Positions 7,017 through 11,902 of a stretch of DNA of 11,902 nt are shown in pieces; position 1 is the stretch's first letter; each line of letters opens with the position of its first letter. The position numbers were made by a program, and so were the translations under genes. The notes under the pieces are model-generated. The model was not told where the DNA came from. It saw nothing but the letters and a program-made list of their open reading frames with translations, and did not search any database. Source of the stretch: CAZJKE01 sp964555625 (GTDB lineage: Bacteria > Planctomycetota > Phycisphaerae > Phycisphaerales > SM1A02); contig CAZKTE010000050.1 in NCBI GenBank assembly GCA_964555625.1, forward strand, positions 1 through 11,902, written 5' to 3'.

Positions 7017-7640
7017 GTGGCCCGCAGCGCAGATGTTCGATCAATCGACGCCCTGCGGGACTTTCGCGTTGCGCTTCTGGAGTTCATCGACTTCGCTCGC
7101 CGCTCGCTGGCGACGGCCGAGTCCGAGGTGCAGCGCATGGACAGCTGGCTGACCCATGAGCAGCCCGAGTCCTGGAAGCGGCAGGTGCGACATCGCAAGG
7201 AGATGCTCGCGCAGTCCAAGAGCGAGCTCTTCCGCGCAACGATCTCACAGCCGGACAACCCCCGTGGCCCCGTCGACGAGCAGCGACGAGTCCGAAAGTG
7301 TGAAGAGGCCATCAGGGAGGCCGAGGACAAGCTCGCGCGCACGAAGCGCTGGGCGCGGGAGTTCGTGCGGGGGGCACAGGAGTACCACGGAGCGACGGCC
7401 GCGCTCGGCGCGTCGCTCGACGGAGAGTTGACGGCGGCGGCCGGCAAGGTCGACCGCGCCATTTCCACGCTTGAGGTCTACCTCGCCGATGCCCCGGATG
7501 TGGTCATTGCCGAGGAAACACCGGACGCCGCGTCGATTGCACGCCGCGGCGACCAGGAGGAGGCAGGAACCGATGAGCATGCCGACGGCCCGCGCGCAGC
7601 TGATGAAGGCGACGCGGAAGCTGATGCTCCGCTGGACTGA
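7017..7640 (+). CDS. Coiled-coil protein of the WXG100/ATPase cluster, function unknown
   Basis: A 207-aa protein that I cannot assign to a named family. Residues 10-155 are long charged amphipathic helices typical of coiled coils, including the block MDSWLTHEQPESWKRQVRHR (41-60) and a Lys/Glu-rich stretch at 86-115. The last 40 residues are acidic, low in complexity and probably disordered. There is no signal peptide or membrane segment. It starts at GTG, 3 bp after the WXG100-like stop, with no separate ribosome binding site, so translational coupling is likely. Its last 68 bp are overlapped out of frame by the next gene. From its position between two small W-x-D proteins and just upstream of the ATPase, it may be a partner, chaperone or tethering component of the same system; this is inference. 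The length and helical content would also fit a larger Esx/LXG-like substrate. Confidence 0.75.
   Translation: MARSADVRSIDALRDFRVALLEFIDFARRSLATAESEVQRMDSWLTHEQPESWKRQVRHRKEMLAQSKSELFRATISQPDNPRGPVDEQRRVRKCEEAIREAEDKLARTKRWAREFVRGAQEYHGATAALGASLDGELTAAAGKVDRAISTLEVYLADAPDVVIAEETPDAASIARRGDQEEAGTDEHADGPRAADEGDAEADAPLD
7555..7563 (+). promoter_or_regulatory. Strong Shine-Dalgarno sequence inside the upstream gene
   Basis: AGGAGGAGG is 9 nt before the ATG at 7573 and lies within the coding sequence of the 207-aa coiled-coil protein. It is one of the strongest ribosome binding sites in the window and fixes the start of the 70-aa protein, although this start overlaps the upstream gene by 68 bp. 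Confidence 0.6.
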
Positions 7641-7785
7641 CGCCAGCGAGCACTGGAACGACCCGGTCAGCAACTCCATTGAGCGTGCGCACATCGAGCC
7701 GCTCGATGCCGCCGTCCGTTCTGCCGTGGGCGCCATGGAGTCCATGGGGGAACTGATCGAGCGTGCCCGCGCCGACTGCTCCTGA
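7573..7785 (+). CDS. Small W-x-D helical protein of the WXG100/ATPase cluster
   Basis: A 70-aa, mostly helical protein with no signal peptide. It has two W-x-D motifs, W21-T-D23 and W28-N-D30 (LRWTDASEHWNDPVSNSIERAHIEPLDAAVRSAV), then a second helix of about 30 residues. The pattern of Trp, turn, then a helix containing EPL resembles short WXG-like proteins found beside planctomycete FtsK/EssC-like genes, but I know of no functional name. The ATG at 7573 is chosen because of AGGAGGAGG 9 nt upstream; a second in-frame ATG follows two codons later. It overlaps the upstream gene by 68 bp in another frame and ends 32 bp before the ATPase ATG. It may pair with the 91-aa WXG100-like protein as a heterodimer, or be a separate substrate; both are inferences. 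Confidence 0.7.
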   Translation: MSMPTARAQLMKATRKLMLRWTDASEHWNDPVSNSIERAHIEPLDAAVRSAVGAMESMGELIERARADCS

Positions 7786-7799
7786 ACTTGGACCGCTCC

Positions 7800-7805
7800 T
7801 ACAAT
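7800..7805 (+). promoter_or_regulatory. Possible -10 element before the ATPase gene (TACAAT)
   Basis: TACAAT matches the -10 consensus at 5 of 6 positions and lies 12 bp before the ATG at 7818, in the 32-bp gap between the 70-aa protein gene and the ATPase gene. If active, it would give the ATPase an internal promoter with a very short leader. No -35 match is evident. Confidence 0.3.
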
Positions 7806-7817
7806 GACGTGGATCGC

Positions 7818-10800
7818 ATGACTGACTCACTGCTCAGCCAACAGTCGCAGCGTGTGGCGACGATTCGCGCCCTGATCGCCGAGACGACGGCGGCCGAGGG
7901 CGAGTTGCGCCAGCACGTCGACGATCAGCGCGAGGCGATCGTCCTCGCACGCGACGCTGCGCTGACCGACCTGGCCGCCTCCAGCGAAGACCAGCGCGAT
8001 GGTGCCGAGTCCGAAGCCAAGGGGCAGGTCGACGTCATCAAGCGACGCCGCGAATTGGAGCCGAAGCTCCTGCGGCAGAAGCACGAGGAGCGCATCGAGC
8101 AGATCCTCGAGCAGGCCGAGGACTTCCACGAGAAGACCCAGCGCAAGCTCGACGAGGCGATCTGGCTGGCCGAGTCTGTCTACGAGGCGGCTGCCAAGGG
8201 ACCACCGGAGCACTTCGAAGAGCTGCGCGAGCGGCTTGATGCCCTCGTTGCGCGCCTCGATGCGCTCTGCGAGGAGGCGCCGCGAACCTTGACACGCCTG
8301 CGCCAGGAAGTGGATCTGGCGATCGACGAGGCGGCGCCCGTGGACGAAGGAAACATGCAGGAGCTCGTCGAGGGCGCCATCGCCGCCCTTGGCGCCATAC
8401 GTTCAGACAGCCGCGCGCGGCTCTTCATCGGGATCCGGCCGGCCTTCACCGTCGTGTCCATCGCCGCCGTTGCGTGCGCGGTCACCGCCGGCACGCGCAA
8501 CTGGCAATTCGACCTGCCGACCTGGATCGCCACCGGCGTGGCGATCGGTGCCACCATCGCCGTTCTGGTGGCCATCTTCGCCTCCGGCCGCAACAGCGTC
8601 CGGGGGAAGCTCGCCGAATTCAGCCGCTGCGTCGCGGGGGCCCGTGCCCAGTACGACGCGACGCTTGAGCGCGCAGACAAGCGCCGCCGCAGCGAGGAGG
8701 CCAAGCTCCGGGCAACTCGCGACAAGGAGGTTGCCAAGGCAGAGGCCAAGTACCGACCGAGGCTCGATCGGGTGCAGTACCTGCGCGACAAGGACCTCAA
8801 GAAAGAGAAGGACCGCTTCGCTGCAGTCGCCGAGCGACTCGGCGACAAGCTTGACTCCGACAGCGAGGACCTTGCCAAGGAGCGATCCAAGTCACTTGAG
8901 GCCATCGTTGCCGGCGCCGGCGCTCAGGAAGTGGCGGCAAAGCAGGCGCACGACGACGCCCTCGCGGCGCTGGCAAACGAGCAGCTGGAGACGACGACGC
9001 GCCTGCGGGACCACTGGAGCGAGGGCATGGCGACGATGCGCGAGGCGTCCGGGCTCGATCGAACCGCGGCCGCCGCGGCCCATCCCGGGTGGGACGCCTC
9101 ATGGGACAACTGGGATCCCCCTAGCGAGGGATCGGATCGCATTCTCCTGGGCACCCTGGAGGTGGACTTGGCGACGATCGGCGGCGCGGCTCCAAGCGAT
9201 CCGGAGATGAACATCGGGGAGCCGGTCATCGAGCACCTGCCACTGTGCCTGGACCTGCCGCGGCATGCGTCGCTGCTGGTCTCCACCAGCGGCGCGCAAC
9301 GAGACGCGGGCATCGTGCTGCTGCAGGCGACGCTCCTGCGGGTGCTCTCGTCACTGCCGCCTGGCAAGGCGCATTTCACGCTCATCGACCCGGTGGGCCT
9401 GGGCCAGACGTTTGCAAGCGTCCTGCACCTGGCCGACTACGAGGAGTCGCGGCTGCTGGACCGGGCCTGGACCGAGCCTCGGCACATCGAGGCGCAGCTG
9501 GCCGATCTCACAGAGCACATGGAGAACGTGATCCAGAAGTACCTTCGCAACGAGTTCGAGTCGATCGACGACTACAACGAGCAGGCCGGCGAGATCGCCG
9601 AGCCCTACCGCTTCCTCGTGATCGCAGACTTCCCGGTCAACGTCTCCGACGTCGCCGCAAAGCGGCTCTCGAGCATCATCACCAGCGGCGGCCGCTGCGG
9701 CGTGCACGTGCTGATGCACCATGACCTTGCCACCGCCCTGCCGGCGGGCATCGACGAGGACACGCTTGCGCGCATCTCCGTGCGCGTGCACGACGTCGAC
9801 GGAGCACTGCGCGTCGACGACCCGGCACTGGGCGACCTGCCCCTGTCCCTCGAGTCGCCACCCGATGACGCCACCGCAACGAAGATCGTCCGCAGCGTTG
9901 GCGAGATGGCCGACCGCACGCACCGCGTCGAGGTCCCCTTCAACGTGATCACGCCCGACACGGACGCCATCTGGGAGGGATCGACCAAGGACCGACTGGC
10001 CGTGCCCCTTGGACGAGCCGGCGCGACGAAGCTCCAGTCGCTGACGCTCGGTCGCGGCACCGCCCAGCACGCGCTGATCGCCGGCAAGACCGGCAGCGGC
10101 AAGTCGACGCTGATGCACGTATTGATTACGAACCTTGCGCTCTGGTACAGCCCCCGGGAGATCGAGTTCTACCTGGTGGACTTCAAGAAGGGCGTGGAGT
10201 TCAAGACGTATGCGACGCACCGCCTGCCACATGCCAAGGTGGTGGCTGTCGAGAGCGACCGCGAATTCGGCATCAGCGTCCTCCATCGCCTCGACGGAGA
10301 ACTCAAGCGCCGCGGCGAACTCTTCCGCGAGTTGGGCGTCCAGGACCTGACAGGCTACCGCGACCGCGGCGACGAGCCGATGCCGCGGGTGATGCTCATT
10401 GTCGACGAGTTCCAGGAGTTCTTCATCGAGGACGATCGCCACGCGCAGGAGGCGGGCCTCTTGCTCGATCGACTGGTGCGCCAGGGTCGCGCCTTTGGCA
10501 TCCACGTGCTGCTGGGCTCGCAGACCCTTGACGGCGCCTATTCCCTTGCGCGCTCCACGATGGGCCAGATGGCCGTCCGCATCGCCCTGCAGTGCTCGGA
10601 GGCCGACAGCTACATCATCCTCAGCGAGGACAATTCCGCTGCGCGGCTGCTCTCGCGTCCCGGCGAAGCGATCTACAACGACGCCAGTGGCCGAGTCGAG
10701 GGCAACAGTCCCTTCCAGGTCGTATGGCTCGATGACGGGCTCCGCGAGGAGCACCTGAAGACGGTCAGCGCCCGCGCAGAGAAAGCTGGCCTGACCAATC

Positions 10801-11280
10801 CCGACATGGTCGTCTACGAGGGAAACCGCCCGGTGCACTTGGCGGAAAATCCCGCTTTCCTGCGCGCAAGCGAGCAGCCGCCGACGGCGGCCCCGGCCGC
10901 CATCCACCTCTGGCTCGGGGGTGCCATGGCCATCAAGGAGGACACCAGCGCGGTGCTGCGACGGGCAAGCGCAAGCAACCTCCTCATCGTCGGCCAGCAG
11001 GACGAGACGACCACGGCGATGATCGGCTCGGCGTTGGAGTCAATCGCCGCGCAGGCGCCCGACTCGGACGTGACCATCAGCGTCATGGACGGCACGGCCC
11101 CGGACGCTGGCCACGCGACCTACCTTCGGGAGGTCGCCGACGGAATCGACGCTGCGACGCTCGTTGGATCGCGGGAGATCCCCGAGGCCATGGCCGCCCT
11201 CGGCGCGGAGCTTGAGCGGCGCATCGGCGGGGAGACTGGTCCGACTCGGATCGTGATCGTGCACGCCCTGCAGCGGCTGC
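7818..11280 (+). CDS. FtsK/SpoIIIE (EssC/EccC-like) membrane ATPase, N-terminal part up to the assembly gap
   Basis: This part covers residues 1-1154 of an inferred protein of about 1271 aa. Residues 1-195 are coiled coil. Two membrane segments follow near 207-225 and 236-257, then a second coiled coil (258-403) and a Trp-rich linker (WDASWDNWD). ATPase module 1 (about 473-660) has no GK[S/T]. Module 2 (about 735-990) has Walker A GKTGSGKST at 756-764 and Walker B VMLIVDEF with D863/E864. Module 3 begins near 1030 with degenerate GQQDETTT at 1059-1066. Two membrane helices plus tandem FtsK-like ATPase modules match the motor of type VII secretion (EccC/EssC), which drives Esx proteins across the membrane; there is no FHA domain. 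The ATG at 7818 is preferred; TTG 7788 or GTG 7809 are possible. It follows the WXG100-like, coiled-coil and W-x-D genes in one direction. The frame is lost at the N run; the C-terminus continues at 11408. Confidence 0.88.
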
Positions 11281-11407
11281 NNNNNNNNNNTACGTCAAAT
11301 GTAAGTGCAGCCGCTCCCTTTGCGTCTTCTTTCGAAGCCTCAAAGAAAGCGGCTGCACAGTTAAGGGCGGCCACGATCCATGCTCTACCGACGGAGAAGC
11401 CGCCGAG
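11281..11407. other. Assembly gap (10 N) plus about 117 bp of anomalous sequence, probable misassembly
   Basis: 11281-11290 are Ns of unknown true length. The following bases to about 11365 are about 49% G+C by hand count, well below the rest of the window, and form a hairpin. The sequence left of the gap ends CTGCAGCGGCTGC (11268-11280). The sequence right of the anomalous stretch begins CTGCAACGGCTGC (11408-11420), differing at one base. Overlaying these joins the two parts of the ATPase in one frame and gives HALQRLRDLRRDEDDYGFG, the kind of continuous sequence expected there. The segment therefore looks like a chimeric contig end that was scaffolded instead of overlapped. A genuine insertion is the alternative. 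Confidence 0.7.
11305..11358. repeat. 54-bp imperfect inverted repeat (hairpin) in the anomalous segment
   Basis: The outer arms GTGCAGCCGCT (11305-11315) and AGCGGCTGCAC (11348-11358) pair perfectly over 11 bp. After a 2x2 mismatch, CTTTG (11318-11322) pairs with CAAAG (11341-11345). After a 3x3 internal loop, CTTC (11326-11329) pairs with GAAG (11334-11337) around a TTTC tetraloop. The symmetry is good for a natural stem-loop. Its position in suspect sequence means it may belong to another genome or be a fold-back chimera. Confidence 0.6.
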
Positions 11408-11763
11408 CTGCAACGGCTGCGGGACCTGCGACGTGATGAGGATGACTACGGGTTCGGCGCGAGTGATGACGAGGGTCCGCCCAGGCCCGACAAGGTTCTG
11501 GCGACGCTGCTTCGGGAGGGCCCATCCCTGGGCATGCACGTGATCGCCACGGCAGACACACTGGCGAACCTCCAACGGTCGATCGATCGCCAGGGAATGC
11601 GGGAGTTTGATCAGCGGGTGTTGTTGCAGATGGGCAGCAACGACTCGACGAACCTGATCGACGCCCCAGACGCTGCGCGCCTGGGCCTGCAGCGAGCGCT
11701 CCTCTACAGCGAGGAAACCGGTACGATCGAGGCGTTCCGGCCCTACGCGCTGCCGGACACACC

Positions 11764-11773
<10 letters not shown>
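11408..11773 (+). CDS. FtsK/SpoIIIE (EssC/EccC-like) membrane ATPase, C-terminal part after the gap
   Basis: 121 codons continue the ATPase in a new frame after the gap: LQRLRDLRRDEDDYGFG, an acidic Pro-rich linker, then KVLATLLREGPSLGMHVIATADTLANL, a FtsK/EccC-type strand-helix block like the 'DxGIHxxxxxQ' region, and RVLLQMGSNDSTNLIDAPDAARLG with ALLYSEE and FRPYALP near the end. It completes the third, degenerate ATPase module. The frame is open back to 11291, but translation upstream of 11408 is Cys/Ser-rich and unlike the protein, so the boundary is set at the 13-bp near-repeat. The stop TAG (11771-11773) lies inside the tRNA-Val gene, and the last 10 bp of the coding sequence overlap it. 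If the gap is an artefact, the whole protein is about 1271 aa. Confidence 0.8.
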
Positions 11774-11839
<66 letters not shown>

Positions 11840-11847
11840 TCCCACCG

Positions 11848-11869
11848 ACCCCCTGCAGACGCGGGGGGT
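11848..11869 (+). terminator. Possible terminator hairpin after tRNA-Val
   Basis: ACCCCC (11848-11853) can pair with GGGGGT (11864-11869) around a 10-nt loop, 10 bp after the tRNA. The following bases (TGCATCGTTCT) hold only a few scattered Ts, so it is a weak intrinsic terminator at best. The remaining 33 bp to the window end hold nothing I recognise. Confidence 0.35.
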
Positions 11870-11902
11870 TGCATCGTTCTGCACGCTCTGCAGTTGCGCC
11901 GA

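Noticed and set aside
7788..7817. TTG at 7788 as the ATPase start
   Set aside because: It is in frame and 2 bp after the previous stop, but has no ribosome binding site, and the TACAAT hexamer would then lie in the coding region. The ATG at 7818 is preferred, not proven.
9351..10907. A 518-codon minus-strand open frame within the ATPase gene
   Set aside because: It is antisense to the region with intact Walker A and B motifs, is Arg/His/Gly/Val-rich without any recognisable domain, and is a composition shadow.
11291..11407. An integron attC site or cassette boundary at the stem-loop
   Set aside because: The stem is suggestive and GTTAAGG at 11360-11366 loosely resembles the GTTRRRY core, but its last base does not fit, no matching RYYYAAC partner is at the other end, and the segment is better explained as a contig-end artefact.

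Overview
The window is GC-rich (roughly two-thirds G+C by eye), densely packed bacterial DNA. The best guess is a planctomycete, possibly of the class Phycisphaerae. That rests on the four-gene cluster at 6738-11773 (short W-x-D helical proteins, a coiled-coil protein and a giant coiled-coil FtsK/EssC-like ATPase), which resembles loci I associate with planctomycetes, on the sparse Shine-Dalgarno sequences, and on A+T-rich -10-like hexamers placed close to start codons. The lineage is an inference from memory of families and was not searched. A run of Ns at 11281-11290 shows this is a scaffold, probably a metagenome or draft assembly.

Left part (1-3001): a truncated cupin gene (minus strand) diverges from a glyoxalase II-like metallo-beta-lactamase hydrolase (plus strand). 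The hydrolase converges, with 3 bp between stop codons, on a gene for an elongation factor G-like GTPase (minus strand) with an altered GTPase centre.

Middle part (3061-6699): glyA (serine hydroxymethyltransferase) and trmL (tRNA wobble 2'-O-methyltransferase) form a tight minus-strand pair upstream of the EF-G-like gene. On the plus strand, only 12 bp from the glyA start, lies an O6-alkylguanine-DNA alkyltransferase gene, followed at once by a UDP-glucose 6-dehydrogenase gene with a good -10-like hexamer just before its start.

Right part (6738-11773): an apparent operon encodes a WXG100-like protein of 91 aa, a 207-aa coiled-coil protein with an acidic tail, a 70-aa protein with two W-x-D motifs that overlaps its neighbour out of frame, and an FtsK/SpoIIIE-type ATPase of about 1270 aa. 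The ATPase has N-terminal coiled coils, two membrane segments and three ATPase-like modules, of which only the middle one has an intact Walker A. Together they look like a divergent type VII (ESX/Ess)-like export system and are the most interesting part of the window. The ATPase gene is interrupted by the N gap plus about 117 bp of anomalous sequence that looks like an assembly error. The two sides share a 13-bp near-repeat, and joining them there restores one reading frame. The ATPase gene ends inside a tRNA-Val(TAC) gene, whose bases 8-10 supply its stop codon.

A recurring A+T-rich hexamer of the form TAnnnT or close to it lies upstream of most of the transcription units and is probably the -10 element. 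In several cases it sits 6-8 bp before the start codon, which suggests leaderless mRNAs.
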